Counted from the first letter of the stretch, positions 8,864 to 19,418 are shown. The stretch is DNA of 64,000 nucleotides from Vibrio tapetis subsp. quintayensis (GCF_030409945.1 NZ_JAUFQV010000012.1:310001-374000), one strand, 5' to 3'. Made by a program: numbers and translations. The notes: generated from the sequence alone by a model not told the origin.

Positions 8864-10123
8864 ATGAATGATTATAAGGTTGCAATAATGTTAAAAATAG
8901 CAATGCTTAGCACCGGAGAAGAAGTATTACACGGTGATATTGTTGATACCAATGCGGCGTGGTTATCAGAGCAGTTTTATCGCCATGGTTTACAGTTGAC
9001 GTATCGCAGTACGGTTGGTGACCAACTTGAAAGCTTGGTCAATGAATTCTCTTACTTAAGTCATGATTATGACATCGTGATAGTGAACGGTGGCTTAGGT
9101 CCGACGACCGATGATCTGTCTTCTGCCGCGGCCGCACAGACCGCTAAACAGTCGTTAGTGTTGTTTCAGTCTTGGTTGACGGAAATGGAACAAAAGTTCA
9201 GCTCACGCGGCCTAGAGATGCCAGACAGCAACTTGAAACAAGCAATGCTGCCTGAACGAGCCAAAATTATAGATAACCCAGTAGGGACGGCGTGTGGCTT
9301 TAGTTTAGAGATAAATCAAGCCAAGTTTCTGTTTACTCCAGGTGTGCCTAGTGAGTTTAAGCACATGGTGTCTGAGCAGATTATCCCGCATTTGTTGGAA
9401 CAACATCCCAACATCTTACCAAATGAATGCAGCCGTATTTATACATTTGGCCTGTCTGAATCCGGTATATCGGACAAACTAGATTTACTTCGCTTACCTG
9501 ATGGCTATGAGCTTGGCTACCGCTCTTACTTACCGTTTATTGAAGTGAAGTTGTTTGGACCAATGGCAGACATGGAAACGCGCATTAAACTACTTCATAT
9601 CATTTATGGGCATCTGCAAGACAACGTTGTCAGCGTCGATGAACCGATGATCGCAAATGTAGGCGGCTTGTTGAATGAGCGCCAAGCGACCTTATCCATT
9701 GCTGAGCAAGCCAGTGGTGGCTATTTGACAAGCTGGGCTCACGATGACGACATACTTGCCACTCACCTCAAGCAGAGCTGGGTAATGAATGCAGCTTTAA
9801 GCGAAAGTATTGTTGAACAAGATCCATTAGCGGCAGCATTGGCCCTTGCGGCTGCCACCAGGGAAAACGGTAAGGCCCATTTTGGTCTGTCTTCTGGTGT
9901 CGCTAAAGATGGGGCATTTGCTATTGCGCTATCGACCGCAGAGGGTGAGTGGGGGCAGGTGTTCTCGTTTGGCCGTGACTACAACAAAAAAGCCCAAAGG
10001 AAATTAGTTTCGGCAGTTATGCTGGATATGTTAAGACGTCACCTAGAAGGTAAACCGATGTTTGGTAGCTATGGCTCACTGCATAGACAAAAAGAACTGT
10101 ATGTGCCAGCGTCTGCTCTCTAA
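8864..10123 (+). CDS. CinA-like protein, N-terminal COG1058 domain with degenerate C-terminal amidase-like domain
   Basis: Residues 9-180 form the molybdopterin-binding-like COG1058 domain (LSTGEEVLHGDIVDTNAAWL and VNGGLGPTTDDL are its signatures), which in CinA proteins has ADP-ribose pyrophosphatase activity. The C-terminal ~160 residues align with the nicotinamide-nucleotide amidase domain, but the family box AESCTGG reads AEQASGG here, so the catalytic serine is a glutamine; amidase activity is therefore doubtful. This resembles E. coli YfaY, which also lies near nrdAB-yfaE. ATG 8864 follows AGGTGG; an in-frame ATG at 8888 is an alternative. Confidence 0.85.
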   Translation: MNDYKVAIMLKIAMLSTGEEVLHGDIVDTNAAWLSEQFYRHGLQLTYRSTVGDQLESLVNEFSYLSHDYDIVIVNGGLGPTTDDLSSAAAAQTAKQSLVLFQSWLTEMEQKFSSRGLEMPDSNLKQAMLPERAKIIDNPVGTACGFSLEINQAKFLFTPGVPSEFKHMVSEQIIPHLLEQHPNILPNECSRIYTFGLSESGISDKLDLLRLPDGYELGYRSYLPFIEVKLFGPMADMETRIKLLHIIYGHLQDNVVSVDEPMIANVGGLLNERQATLSIAEQASGGYLTSWAHDDDILATHLKQSWVMNAALSESIVEQDPLAAALALAAATRENGKAHFGLSSGVAKDGAFAIALSTAEGEWGQVFSFGRDYNKKAQRKLVSAVMLDMLRRHLEGKPMFGSYGSLHRQKELYVPASAL

Positions 10124-10333
10124 AAAATAGTTTTTATCTGCTTGACTTTCAGCTTCCCCTTGGCAAATAAAGGCTGTGGGGGCGCTGACCTTTCAAAGAT
10201 TTTTATGCAACATTATTTCTACCATTTTTCTCAAAAAAGAGGCTTGGCTTTGAGCTGGAATTGGCTAATATTGATCCGTCAAGGCGGTGATATTTTCACC
10301 AATCAGTACTGCTATTATGATTTGGAGGCAATG

Positions 10334-10615
10334 ATGCTTACACAAACAATGATAAAAGTGTGGTACCGAGTATCTGGCAATAAAGTTCTTTTAGGAGAAG
10401 CACATAGCGATCATATCAATGACTTAACTGCTATGTGGTTAGCAACGCCATCTGAAGCACTAGATACGCCTAATGGAGGCTATCGAATGTCATTATTTGA
10501 TGACGGGGGCAAAGCGATAGGTGAGAAAGAAATCTCAGTAAGGACTGCTGAATTGTTACTCAGTAAATATGCAAATTTAGGCAATGATTGCCATTCCCAC
10601 CGGGCGATGAGTTAA
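10334..10615 (+). CDS. Conserved hypothetical protein
   Basis: A 93-residue soluble protein (MLTQTMIKVWYRVSGNKVLL, then GGYRMSLFDDGG). I do not recognise its family. The start at 10334 is decided by GGAGG at 10324-10328; a longer frame from 10142 begins in sequence with no gene-like codon use. Its stop overlaps the yfaE stop by four bases in convergent orientation. Confidence 0.6.
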   Translation: MLTQTMIKVWYRVSGNKVLLGEAHSDHINDLTAMWLATPSEALDTPNGGYRMSLFDDGGKAIGEKEISVRTAELLLSKYANLGNDCHSHRAMS

Positions 10616-10890
10616 GCGCGCTTACTTTTAAGGCTGTAATTGACTTTTTCGAGCTCTAGAGCGGTTTTTGCCCTGCAAACACAGGGCAATATTTCATTCG
10701 GCTGAATAAACGCCATTGCAAAACCAACATACTCAACTTCACCTGAAACCAACTCACAACGACAGGCACCGCAATGCCCGTCTCGACAGTTATATTCTAC
10801 TTCTAAACCAGCAGATTCCATCGACTCTAGCAGAGTGCGATCCGCTTGAGATGAAATATGAGTAATTGTGTTGATTTTGACTTTGTGCAT
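10612..10890 (-). CDS. yfaE: Class I ribonucleotide reductase maintenance ferredoxin YfaE
   Basis: A plant-type [2Fe-2S] ferredoxin of 92 residues with the cluster ligands in CRDGHCGACRC (C-x4-C-x2-C) and a distal CVC near residue 70. YfaE reduces the diferric site of NrdB to maintain the tyrosyl radical of class Ia ribonucleotide reductase. It follows nrdB with a one-base stop/start overlap (TAATG), so it is the third gene of the nrdAB-yfaE operon and its translation is probably coupled. Confidence 0.92.
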   Translation of the reverse strand: MHKVKINTITHISSQADRTLLESMESAGLEVEYNCRDGHCGACRCELVSGEVEYVGFAMAFIQPNEILPCVCRAKTALELEKVNYSLKSKRA

Positions 10891-12023
10891 TACAGCTCGA
10901 AATCTCCGAAATCGTCGGCATCTACTTCATTGTCAATTTGGCCAACAAGGTACGAGCTAATTTCAGCTTCCTGAGGCGCAACTTGCACGTTATCTGAAGA
11001 TAGCCATGCGTTGATCCAAGGAATCGGGTTAGAGGTCGCTTCTGGATACGCTACACCTAGGCCAACCGCTTGCATGCGGATGTTGGTGATGTATTCAACG
11101 TATTGGCAAAGAATGTCTTTGTTCAATCCGATCATAGAGCCATCTTTGAATAGGTATTCAGCCCACTCTTTTTCTTGCTCTGCTGCATCTTTGAATAAAT
11201 CGAAACATTCTTGCTTACACTCTTCAGCAATTTGCATGAAGCTGAAATCATCTTGGCCATTACGCAAGATATTGATCATGTGCTGTGTGCCAGTAAGGTG
11301 AAGGGCTTCATCACGAGCGATCAACTTGATGATTTTCGCATTGCCTTCCATTAATTCGCGCTCAGCAAAGGCAAATGAACAAGCAAAGCTCACGTAAAAG
11401 CGAATGGCTTCAAGCGCATTGACAGACATTAAGCAAACATACAGTTTCTTTTTAAGGTCATGAAGACGAATAGAAACGCTTTCACCGTTGATTTCATGGG
11501 TGCCCTCACCGTAGCGGTGGAAGTCATTAGTCAGTTTGATTAAGTCATCGTAATAGTGAGCGATGTCTTTAGCGCGCTTAAGAATGTGCTCATTTTCCAC
11601 TATATCATCAAATACTACGCCTGGGTCATTCACGATATTACGAATGATGTGCGTGTATGAACGAGAGTGGATGGTCTCTGAGAATGACCATGTTTCGATC
11701 CAAGTTTCTACTTCAGGCAGTGATACCAGAGGAAGTAGAGCAACGTTAGGGCTACGGCCTTGGATAGAATCTAATAGCGTTTGATACTTTAGGTTACTGA
11801 TGAAAATGTGTTTTTCATGTTCAGGAAGCTTGTTGTAATCGATGCGATCGCTTGATACGTCAACTTCTTCTGGACGCCAGAAAAAAGACAGCTGCTTTTC
11901 GATCAGCTTTTCAAATACTTCAAATTTTTGCTGGTCATAACGAGCGACGTTTACTGATTGACCCAAGAACATTGGTTCTTTTAATTGGTCGTTTTTATTC
12001 TGAGAAAAAGTACTGTAAGCCAT
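10890..12023 (-). CDS. nrdB: Class Ia ribonucleotide reductase beta subunit
   Basis: A 377-residue protein carrying the diferric tyrosyl radical cofactor: the iron ligands are in [15 protein letters not shown] (Glu and His), ENEHI and [12 protein letters not shown], and the radical tyrosine lies just after the first group in the Y-T-H segment. It partners NrdA to make dNTP precursors. It lies in the middle of nrdA-nrdB-yfaE. A GAAAGG site is upstream, and a 9-bp perfect hairpin (12048-12072) sits between nrdA and this gene. Confidence 0.96.
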   Translation of the reverse strand: MAYSTFSQNKNDQLKEPMFLGQSVNVARYDQQKFEVFEKLIEKQLSFFWRPEEVDVSSDRIDYNKLPEHEKHIFISNLKYQTLLDSIQGRSPNVALLPLVSLPEVETWIETWSFSETIHSRSYTHIIRNIVNDPGVVFDDIVENEHILKRAKDIAHYYDDLIKLTNDFHRYGEGTHEINGESVSIRLHDLKKKLYVCLMSVNALEAIRFYVSFACSFAFAERELMEGNAKIIKLIARDEALHLTGTQHMINILRNGQDDFSFMQIAEECKQECFDLFKDAAEQEKEWAEYLFKDGSMIGLNKDILCQYVEYITNIRMQAVGLGVAYPEATSNPIPWINAWLSSDNVQVAPQEAEISSYLVGQIDNEVDADDFGDFEL

Positions 12024-12047
12024 GCGTGCTTATTCCTTTCTAAATGC

Positions 12048-12072
12048 GCCCTTTGAGTGTTAGTCAAAGGGC
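12048..12072 (-). other. Intercistronic hairpin between nrdA and nrdB
   Basis: GCCCTTTGA, loop of seven bases, TCAAAGGGC: a perfect 9-bp stem in the 95-bp gap, without a T-run. It may tune mRNA stability or the NrdA:NrdB ratio rather than terminate transcription. Confidence 0.6.
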
Positions 12073-12118
12073 TAACTATTGAGTATTGTTGTTGCAAATC
12101 TAACGACAATCGGCCGTG

Positions 12119-14401
12119 TTAGATCTTACAACCGCCGCCTTCACAATCTTCTTCTTCGACTTTAGCGCCTTCGCCTTGGTCGTCGCTCGCACCATCACGG
12201 GTGTTATGGTAGTAAAGCGTTTTCAAACCGTATTTATATGCGGTAAGAAGATCTTGAAGCAGAAGCTTCATCGGCACTTTGCCGTTAGCTTGTACGCTTG
12301 GGTCGTAGTTTGTATTTGCTGAGATAGCTTGGTCAACAAATTTTTGCATTAAGCCAACCAGTTGGATGTACCCTTCATTTGATGGGATTGTCCATAACAG
12401 CTCATAGCTGTCTTTTAGGTTAACGTAATCTGGTACTACTTGTTTCAAGATGCCATCTTTAGAGGCTTTAACTGAAACAAAACCGCGCGGTGGTTCAATA
12501 CCATTTGTTGCGTTAGAAATCTGAGAAGAGGTTTCAGAAGGCATTAAAGCAGTCAACGTTGAGTTACGTAGACCGTGTGTTTTAATTTCTTCTCTTAACG
12601 TTTCCCAATCGAGATGAAGTGGCTCATCACAGATCTTGTCTAAGTCTTTTTTGTAGGTATCAATTGGTAGAATACCTTGAGCGTATTTCGTCTCGTTGAA
12701 TGATGGGCAAGCACCTTGCTCTTTTGCCAGTTCAAGCGATGCATTCAATAAGTGATATTGGATGGCTTCGAACGTGCGGTGAGTCAGGCCATTCGCACTC
12801 CCATCTGAATAACGAACGCCATTTTTCGCTAGGTAGTATGCGTAGTTGATGACACCAACACCCAAAGTGCGACGATTCATGGTCGACTTATATGCCGCTG
12901 GCAGTGGGTAGTCTTGGTAATCAAGTAAAGCATCAAGAGCACGAACAACAAGGCGAGACAGCTCTGCTAACTCGTCTAGGTTCTCAATTGCACCTAAGTT
13001 AAATGCAGAAAGCGTACACAGAGCGATTTCACCTGAATCGTCTTCAACATTCGTTAAAGGTTTAGTCGGCAATGCGATTTCCAAACATAAGTTGGACTGG
13101 CGAATAGGCGCTACAGACTCATCAAACGGGCTGTGTGTGTTTGTGTGGTCAACGTTCTGGATGTAGATACGACCCGTTGACGCGCGTTCTTGCATTAATA
13201 GAGAAAACAGATCAATTGCTTTTACTGTTTCGCGCTTAATGCTTGGATCGGCTTCGTACTTAACGTACAGACGATCGAATTCTTTTTGATCTTCAAAGAA
13301 AGCATCGTAAAGACCAGGAACATCTGAAGGTGAGAACAAAGAGATGTTACCGCCTTGGATCAAGCGAGTGTACATAAGCTTATTAAGCTGTACGCCGTAA
13401 TCCATATGACGAACACGGTTTTCTTCAACACCACGGTTGTTCTTCAATACCATTAACGATTGAACTTCACCGTGCCATAAAGGATAGAAAACTGTTGCAG
13501 CACCGCCACGTACGCCGCCCTGAGAGCAACATTTAACCGCAGTTTGGAAGTACTTATAGAATGGAATACAACCTGTGTGGAATGCCTCGCCACCGCGAAT
13601 TTCAGAGCCTAACGCACGGATACGACCGGCGTTAATACCAATACCAGCACGTTGAGAAACGTAACGAACAATTGAGCTTGCTGTTGCGTTAATTGAATCA
13701 AGGCTATCGTCACACTCGATCAGTACGCATGAGCTGAACTGACGGGTAGGGGTACGCACACCAGACATAATCGGTGTAGGCAGAGAAATCTTAAACAAAG
13801 ATGCAGCATCGTAGAAACGTTTTATGTAATCAAGACGCGTGTCTTTTGGATACTTAGCAAATAAGCATGCGGCAACAAGAATATACAAGAACTGAGCGCT
13901 CTCGTAGATTTCTTTCGTTACGCGGTTTTGTACAAAGTACTTACCTTCGAGTTGCTTAACTGCCGCGTATGAAAAGTTCATATCACGATTGTGATCGATC
14001 AACTCGTCAAGTTGAGCAAACTCTTCAGCGCTGTAATCTTCAATTAGGTGCTTGTCGTACTTACCGCTATCAACAAGTTTACTAACGTGATCATAAAGTG
14101 TAGGTGGCTCGAATTGACCATACGCTTTTTTGCGCAGGTGGAATACAGACAAGCGAGCTGCCAAATATTGGTAATCTGGAGATTCTTCTGAAATCAAATC
14201 GGCTGCGGATTTGATGATGGTCTCATGGATATCCGACGTAGTAATCCCGTCATAAAACTGGATGTGAGACTTCAATTCTACCTGAGATACCGACACGTTA
14301 TCTAAGCCTTCAGCGGCCCATGCGATAACGCGGTGGATTTTCTCCAGATCAATGTTTTCTTTGCGACCATTACGCTTAGTCACAGTTAGTTGTTGATTCA
14401 T
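12119..14401 (-). CDS. nrdA: Class Ia ribonucleotide reductase alpha subunit
   Basis: A 760-residue catalytic subunit with an N-terminal ATP-cone (VTKRNGRKENIDLEKI and the following ~90 residues), the redox cysteines in RQFSSCVLIECDDS and SNLCLEIALPT, the catalytic-loop NLCLE motif, SETSSQISNATNG near residue 630, and a C-terminal pair of cysteines in DCEGGGCKI that relays electrons from thioredoxin or glutaredoxin. It converts ribonucleoside diphosphates to deoxyribonucleotides. It is the first gene of the operon; NrdR-like and DnaA boxes lie in the 525-bp upstream region. Confidence 0.97.
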   Translation of the reverse strand: MNQQLTVTKRNGRKENIDLEKIHRVIAWAAEGLDNVSVSQVELKSHIQFYDGITTSDIHETIIKSAADLISEESPDYQYLAARLSVFHLRKKAYGQFEPPTLYDHVSKLVDSGKYDKHLIEDYSAEEFAQLDELIDHNRDMNFSYAAVKQLEGKYFVQNRVTKEIYESAQFLYILVAACLFAKYPKDTRLDYIKRFYDAASLFKISLPTPIMSGVRTPTRQFSSCVLIECDDSLDSINATASSIVRYVSQRAGIGINAGRIRALGSEIRGGEAFHTGCIPFYKYFQTAVKCCSQGGVRGGAATVFYPLWHGEVQSLMVLKNNRGVEENRVRHMDYGVQLNKLMYTRLIQGGNISLFSPSDVPGLYDAFFEDQKEFDRLYVKYEADPSIKRETVKAIDLFSLLMQERASTGRIYIQNVDHTNTHSPFDESVAPIRQSNLCLEIALPTKPLTNVEDDSGEIALCTLSAFNLGAIENLDELAELSRLVVRALDALLDYQDYPLPAAYKSTMNRRTLGVGVINYAYYLAKNGVRYSDGSANGLTHRTFEAIQYHLLNASLELAKEQGACPSFNETKYAQGILPIDTYKKDLDKICDEPLHLDWETLREEIKTHGLRNSTLTALMPSETSSQISNATNGIEPPRGFVSVKASKDGILKQVVPDYVNLKDSYELLWTIPSNEGYIQLVGLMQKFVDQAISANTNYDPSVQANGKVPMKLLLQDLLTAYKYGLKTLYYHNTRDGASDDQGEGAKVEEEDCEGGGCKI

Positions 14402-14508
14402 TCTGACAGATTTCCCTAACGAAACTGGTTAAAGCCGTATTTCTATGTAATTTTTGTAAATTGATACTCGGCTTTGTGATCCAAATCTACCTTGCTATAG
14501 AGGTAGAA

Positions 14509-14524
14509 ACACTACATATGGTGT
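14509..14524. promoter_or_regulatory. NrdR box upstream of nrdA
   Basis: ACACTACATATGGTGT differs from the NrdR consensus palindrome ACACTATATATAGTGT at two positions. It lies 108 bp upstream of the nrdA start. A weaker second copy, GGCTACAAGATAGTGC, follows at 14538-14553. Confidence 0.75.
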
Positions 14525-14537
14525 TGTTCGTGTGAAC

Positions 14538-14553
14538 GGCTACAAGATAGTGC
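14538..14553. promoter_or_regulatory. Second, weaker NrdR-like box
   Basis: GGCTACAAGATAGTGC keeps the ATAGTG half of the NrdR consensus. Its centre is about 29 bp from the first box; paired boxes about three helical turns apart are usual for nrd promoters. Confidence 0.5.
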
Positions 14554-14592
14554 GGATTCAAAGGGAATTCAAGTAAGATAAAAAGGAAGAAC

Positions 14593-14601
14593 TGTGGATA
14601 A
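14593..14601 (-). promoter_or_regulatory. DnaA box upstream of nrdA
   Basis: TGTGGATAA on the plus strand is the exact complement of the consensus DnaA box TTATCCACA. DnaA is known to regulate nrdAB in E. coli, which fits its position about 190 bp upstream of nrdA. Confidence 0.65.
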
Positions 14602-14788
14602 CCTATGACTTGGGTAAATATCGTTAGTAAGCACTAACCGCTCGAATTAGACGGCCTTTATGTCGACAAAAAGTCAATTCAAAGGTTGTTTTAAATGTAA
14701 GCAGAGAAAAAAATATTTTCCTTGATCTTTACATGAAATTGGGAGCTAGGCCAAGGTGTATAAAGGCTAAACAGGTTGCTGATCAAAT

Positions 14789-14820
14789 CGTCAAAAAGAG
14801 AGCAAGATCTCTTTTTGACG
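14789..14820. terminator. Perfect 13-bp inverted repeat, likely terminator of ubiG
   Basis: CGTCAAAAAGAGA, loop GCAAGA, TCTCTTTTTGACG. It lies 107 bp behind ubiG, in the nrdA-ubiG gap. The A5 and T5 tracts inside the arms make it look like a bidirectional terminator, but the GC content of the stem is low and the remaining 170 bp of the gap holds nothing else I can identify. Confidence 0.5.
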
Positions 14821-14926
14821 TGAGTAATGCTTGATTCGAAATAAACTGTATGAATCTGCGACTTCGCGCACTAAAATCACAATACAGGACGAATGCTCCC
14901 GCTTTAATTCCACCAGTGTTGCTGAA

Positions 14927-15646
14927 TTAAAAACTACGTTGAGTTTGGACGATGTAGTTCACTTCTACATTACTGCCTAAGCGGTAGGTGTCTGTAAGTA
15001 GGTTGTAGTGTAGCCCTGTGATGGATTGTTCGATTAGGTCTGTTTGGTCGACCATTTTCAATAACTCTGCTGGGCGGATGAATTTGGCGTGGTCATGAGT
15101 GCCTTGCGGAACTAATTTTAGAACTTGTTCTGCGCCAACAATGGCAAATAGGTAAGATTTGGCATTTCGGTTTAACGTAGAGAAAAATACATGGCCACCG
15201 GGCTTCACGAGCTTGGCACAAGAACGGATAACTGAAAGTGGGTCAGGAACGTGTTCTAGCATTTCCATGCAGGTCACGACATCGTATTGCTCTGGATTTT
15301 CGATAGCATGATCTTCAACCGTACTCTGAATGTAGTTTAGGTTCTTAGTGTCAGTTTCTAATGCGTGTAAGCGGGCAACCTCTAATGGTTCTTTACCCAT
15401 ATCAAGTCCCGTAACATTGGCTCCTTGTACGGCCATGCTTTCTGCGAGAATGCCCCCTCCACAACCCACATCGAGAACTTGCTTGCCAAATAAACCATTG
15501 GCACGTTCCAGTACGTAGTTCAAGCGCAGCGGATTGATTTGGTGCAGAGGCTTAAATTCACCTTCCAAATCCCACCAGCGCGATGCCATGTCTTCAAATT
15601 TCTTAATTTCTGCTGGATCAACGTTTTTAATCTGGGTCATGGTCAT
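14927..15646 (-). CDS. ubiG: Ubiquinone biosynthesis O-methyltransferase UbiG
   Basis: A 239-residue SAM-dependent methyltransferase. Motif [17 protein letters not shown], the acidic [12 protein letters not shown] and the post-motif [15 protein letters not shown] are all present, as is the early [29 protein letters not shown] signature that separates UbiG from other methyltransferases. It carries out the two O-methylations of ubiquinone side-ring synthesis at the membrane. It is divergent from gyrA, the usual order in vibrios. The start could be two codons further in. Confidence 0.95.
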   Translation of the reverse strand: MTMTQIKNVDPAEIKKFEDMASRWWDLEGEFKPLHQINPLRLNYVLERANGLFGKQVLDVGCGGGILAESMAVQGANVTGLDMGKEPLEVARLHALETDTKNLNYIQSTVEDHAIENPEQYDVVTCMEMLEHVPDPLSVIRSCAKLVKPGGHVFFSTLNRNAKSYLFAIVGAEQVLKLVPQGTHDHAKFIRPAELLKMVDQTDLIEQSITGLHYNLLTDTYRLGSNVEVNYIVQTQRSF

Positions 15647-15915
15647 ATCATTTCAAATTGAGTTGTTGGCATTATAACGTCAGTCTTACCACTGAAAAGT
15701 GCAAATATCAATTCGCGGAGTTTTTAGCGATATAGTGACTAATTTTCATACAGATATGAGTAATTTGTGCAAATACTCGCCGATCGATTCACAACCAAGG
15801 TCACAACATGATAAAAGGCTAGGGAAAGAGATGCCGAATGGGGTATTTGTGTGTTATATTTTTCGACCTTGTACGTATTGAACATACGATCAGAATATAG
15901 AGGGATAATGGCTCT

Positions 15916-18573
15916 ATGAGCGATCTAGCTAAAGAGATCACGCCCGTAAACATTGAAGATGAGCTTAGAAGTTCATACTTAGACTACGCGATGTCTGTAA
16001 TCGTGGGTCGTGCTCTTCCAGATGTGCGTGATGGCCTTAAACCTGTACACCGCCGCGTTTTATTCGCGATGAATGTACTAGGTAATGATTGGAATAAATC
16101 ATATAAAAAATCTGCCCGTGTTGTGGGCGATGTAATCGGTAAATATCACCCACATGGTGATAGTGCTGTTTACGACACTATTGTACGTATGGCACAACCA
16201 TTCTCGCTTCGTTACATGTTGGTCGATGGCCAAGGTAACTTCGGCTCGATCGATGGTGACTCTGCCGCGGCAATGCGTTACACCGAAGTACGTATGTCTA
16301 AAATTGCTCATGAATTATTAGCAGACCTAGACAAAGAAACGGTTGACTATGTACCGAACTACGATGGTACAGAGCAAATCCCTGCGGTACTTCCAACAAA
16401 AATTCCTAACCTATTGGTTAACGGTGCTTCTGGTATCGCAGTAGGTATGGCAACCAATATCCCACCGCACAACTTAGGTGAGGTTATCGATGGTTGTTTG
16501 GCTTTCATCAATAATGAAGATATCACTATTGATGAGCTAATGGATTACATTCCGGGCCCAGACTTCCCGACAGCAGCAATGATCAGTGGCCGTAAGGGCA
16601 TTGTTGATGCTTATAAGACGGGTCGTGGCAAGGTCTATATGCGCGCAAAAGCGAATATAGAAGCTGACAAAAATGGCAAAGAAACCATTATTGTTACGGA
16701 AATTCCATACCAAGTGAACAAAGCTCGTTTGATTGAAAAAGTTGCCGAGCTAGTAAAAGACAAAAAAGTAGAGGGCATCAGTGCTCTACGTGATGAGTCT
16801 GATAAAGATGGTATGCGCATTGTTATCGAATGTAAGCGCGATGCAGTTGGTGAAGTGGTTCTAAACAACCTTTACTCACAAACTCAGCTTCAAACTACGT
16901 TCGGTGTCAACATGGTTGCACTTGATAACGGCCAACCAAAACTTTTCAACCTAAAAGAAATGTTGAAGTGTTTTGTCGATCACCGTCGTGAAGTTGTTAC
17001 TCGTCGTACGATTTTTGAACTGAAAAAAGCTCGTGACCGTGCTCATATTCTTGAAGCATTGGCTCTGGCATTGGCGAACATTGATGAGATCATTGAACTT
17101 ATCAAGAACGCTGCAACACCTGCAGAAGCAAAAGCGGGCTTAGTTGCACGCGGCTGGGGCTTGGGTAACGTTGCTTCAATGCTTGAACGTGCAGGTACAG
17201 ATGCGGCTCGTCCAGATTGGCTAGAAGACCAATTTGGTATCCGAGACGGTCAGTACTTCCTTACGGATACACAAGCACAAGCGATTCTTGAATTGCGCCT
17301 ACACCGTTTAACGGGTCTAGAGCATGAAAAAATTCTTGATGAGTACAAAGCGCTACTAGAAGAGATTGCAGAACTTATGCACATTCTAGCGAGCACTGAA
17401 CGTTTGATGGAAGTGATTCGCGAAGAGCTAGAAGCTGTGCGTGATGGCTTTGCTGATGAACGTCGTACCGAAATCACAGCAGCAATGCATGATATCGATA
17501 TGGAAGACTTGATCACGCAAGAAGACGTTGTTGTAACGCTTTCTCGTGAAGGTTACGTTAAGTACCAAATTCTGAGCGATTACGAAGCACAACGTCGTGG
17601 TGGTAAAGGTAAGAGCGCAACCAAGATGAAAGAAGAAGACTACATTGAACGTCTTCTTGTTGCTAACACGCACGATAACATCTTGTGTTTCTCGACTCGT
17701 GGTAAAACATACCGACTGAAAGTATATCAATTGCCTCAAGCGAGCCGTACTGCTCGTGGTAAGCCAATTGTGAACATTCTTCCACTGGAAGAAAACGAAC
17801 GCATCACAGCAATTCTACCTGTTTCTGAGTTTAGCTCTGACAAGTATATTTTCATGGCTACTGGTGACGGTACAGTTAAGAAAACATCGCTTGATCAGTT
17901 TGCTAACGTACGTGCTAACGGCTTAATCGCGGTTAACCTACGTGATGATGATTCATTAATTGGTGTTGATATTACCAATGGCGAAAACGACATTATGTTG
18001 TTCTCGAAATCAGGTAAAGTTGTTCGTTTCTCAGAAGATAAAGTACGTGCTATGGGACGTACAGCATCGGGTGTTCGTGGCATGAAGTTACCAGAAGACG
18101 ATCAAGTGGTTTCACTGATTGTTCCTGCTAACGAAGGCGACATCTTGACAGTAACAAACAACGGTTACGGTAAACGTACGACGCTTGCTGAATACCCAAC
18201 CAAAGGTCGTGCGACCCAAGGCGTGGTATCCATTAAAGTATCGGATCGTAACGGCCCTGTTGTTGGCGCTGTTCAAGTTGAAGATGGCGATGAGTTCATG
18301 ATGATTACCGATGCCGGTACGCTAGTTCGTACCCGTGTTTCGGAAGTTAGCCAAGTGGGTCGTAATACCCTAGGCGTGACGCTTATCCGCACAGCTGAAG
18401 ACGAAAGTGTTGTTGCTCTGCAACGCATCGACGAAATCGAAGAAGCAGAATTAGCAGAAGGTGAAGAACTGCAAGAGGGTGATGAGCCGAGCAGTGATCA
18501 ACCAAGCGCTGAATCTTCAGAATCGACGGATTCAACTGACGCTTCTGAAGACGACGACGCTAACGAAGAATAA
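15916..18573 (+). CDS. gyrA: DNA gyrase subunit A
   Basis: 885 residues: the breakage-reunion domain with the catalytic tyrosine in [11 protein letters not shown] (Tyr122 by E. coli numbering, since the N-terminus aligns without gaps) and the C-terminal six-bladed DNA-wrapping domain with its QRRGGKG box. The quinolone-resistance region reads [11 protein letters not shown] with serine 83 and aspartate 87, the sensitive type. The tail after residue 850 is strongly acidic and repetitive (EE, DD, SS runs). A terminator follows at 18594. Confidence 0.98.
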   Translation: MSDLAKEITPVNIEDELRSSYLDYAMSVIVGRALPDVRDGLKPVHRRVLFAMNVLGNDWNKSYKKSARVVGDVIGKYHPHGDSAVYDTIVRMAQPFSLRYMLVDGQGNFGSIDGDSAAAMRYTEVRMSKIAHELLADLDKETVDYVPNYDGTEQIPAVLPTKIPNLLVNGASGIAVGMATNIPPHNLGEVIDGCLAFINNEDITIDELMDYIPGPDFPTAAMISGRKGIVDAYKTGRGKVYMRAKANIEADKNGKETIIVTEIPYQVNKARLIEKVAELVKDKKVEGISALRDESDKDGMRIVIECKRDAVGEVVLNNLYSQTQLQTTFGVNMVALDNGQPKLFNLKEMLKCFVDHRREVVTRRTIFELKKARDRAHILEALALALANIDEIIELIKNAATPAEAKAGLVARGWGLGNVASMLERAGTDAARPDWLEDQFGIRDGQYFLTDTQAQAILELRLHRLTGLEHEKILDEYKALLEEIAELMHILASTERLMEVIREELEAVRDGFADERRTEITAAMHDIDMEDLITQEDVVVTLSREGYVKYQILSDYEAQRRGGKGKSATKMKEEDYIERLLVANTHDNILCFSTRGKTYRLKVYQLPQASRTARGKPIVNILPLEENERITAILPVSEFSSDKYIFMATGDGTVKKTSLDQFANVRANGLIAVNLRDDDSLIGVDITNGENDIMLFSKSGKVVRFSEDKVRAMGRTASGVRGMKLPEDDQVVSLIVPANEGDILTVTNNGYGKRTTLAEYPTKGRATQGVVSIKVSDRNGPVVGAVQVEDGDEFMMITDAGTLVRTRVSEVSQVGRNTLGVTLIRTAEDESVVALQRIDEIEEAELAEGEELQEGDEPSSDQPSAESSESTDSTDASEDDDANEE

Positions 18574-18593
18574 TTCGTAACAATTAATATAAA

Positions 18594-18620
18594 AACCGGA
18601 CCTTTGGGTCCGGTTTTTTT
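18594..18620 (+). terminator. Terminator of gyrA
   Basis: AACCGGACC, loop TTT, GGGTCCGGTT, then a long T-run; 20 bp behind the gyrA stop codon. Confidence 0.9.
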
Positions 18621-18758
18621 GTCGTGTCTAGCAAAACAAAAATAATGGCTAAGGTACAATTTTCTTAGTCGCAGTACTAAACGCTATTCCAACAAGTAAG
18701 TCACCCTAGATAAGTCACGAGTAATTCAGCCCGTTTTATTTATCTAGATTGATTTTTG

Positions 18759-19418
18759 ATGAGTAATATCTTTATGGAAAACCTATCTTTTGGCCTTTTA
18801 TTAGCGTTCGTCGCTTTTTTCATAACCTTTATATTAGCATTGGTTTATGCGCGAAGTGGCAGTGATACAATAGATTATCGGATGGCGGTGACCATTGCCG
18901 GAACCGTCAGTTTGTTAAGCCTTTTACTGTGGCTTCCATTGCGTCCCGCCGCTCCTGTTGAATCTGAGAGTGCGGCGAAAGTGCTGACGTTGAATGAGAA
19001 AATTGAAGAAGTGCAATCAACGCTTCGTGAGGATCCTAATGATGGTCAAGCATGGTTTGAGTTAGGTCAAGGTTACATGGCTAAGAATGAATTTGATTCG
19101 GCTTCAACGTGCTTTGGATACGCCATTCGATTGTTTGATAAGCCAAAACCAACCTTGTTTTCAGCGAAAGCTTCAGCGCTTTATTACGTCAATAAGCAGT
19201 CAATCGATCAAGAGATACAACATCTCCTAGATAAAGCACTTAAGCTTAACCCAATGGATGAAACAGCATTGACCTTGATTGCAAACGATCACTACATTAG
19301 CTTCCGATTCCAAAAGGCAATTGATACATGGCAAAAGATTTTGGACTCACATAAGGAGTCGGTTGATCGAGTGAGTATTATCCGTTCCATTAACCAAGCT
19401 AAACAACAGGTTCAATAA
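18759..19418 (+). CDS. Membrane-anchored TPR protein (CcmI/NrfG-like)
   Basis: About 219 residues: two membrane segments (residues ~10-30 and ~47-64), a linker, then TPR repeats (ALNEKIEEVQSTLREDPNDGQAWFELGQGYMAKNEFDSA and further units). This resembles the TPR proteins that guide cytochrome c haem attachment, but no ccm or nrf gene is nearby, so the role is open. The ATG at 18759 is used; TTG 18756 and ATG 18774 are alternatives, none with a good ribosome site. It is separated from gyrA by a terminator and ends before a strong bidirectional terminator. Confidence 0.75.
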   Translation: MSNIFMENLSFGLLLAFVAFFITFILALVYARSGSDTIDYRMAVTIAGTVSLLSLLLWLPLRPAAPVESESAAKVLTLNEKIEEVQSTLREDPNDGQAWFELGQGYMAKNEFDSASTCFGYAIRLFDKPKPTLFSAKASALYYVNKQSIDQEIQHLLDKALKLNPMDETALTLIANDHYISFRFQKAIDTWQKILDSHKESVDRVSIIRSINQAKQQVQ

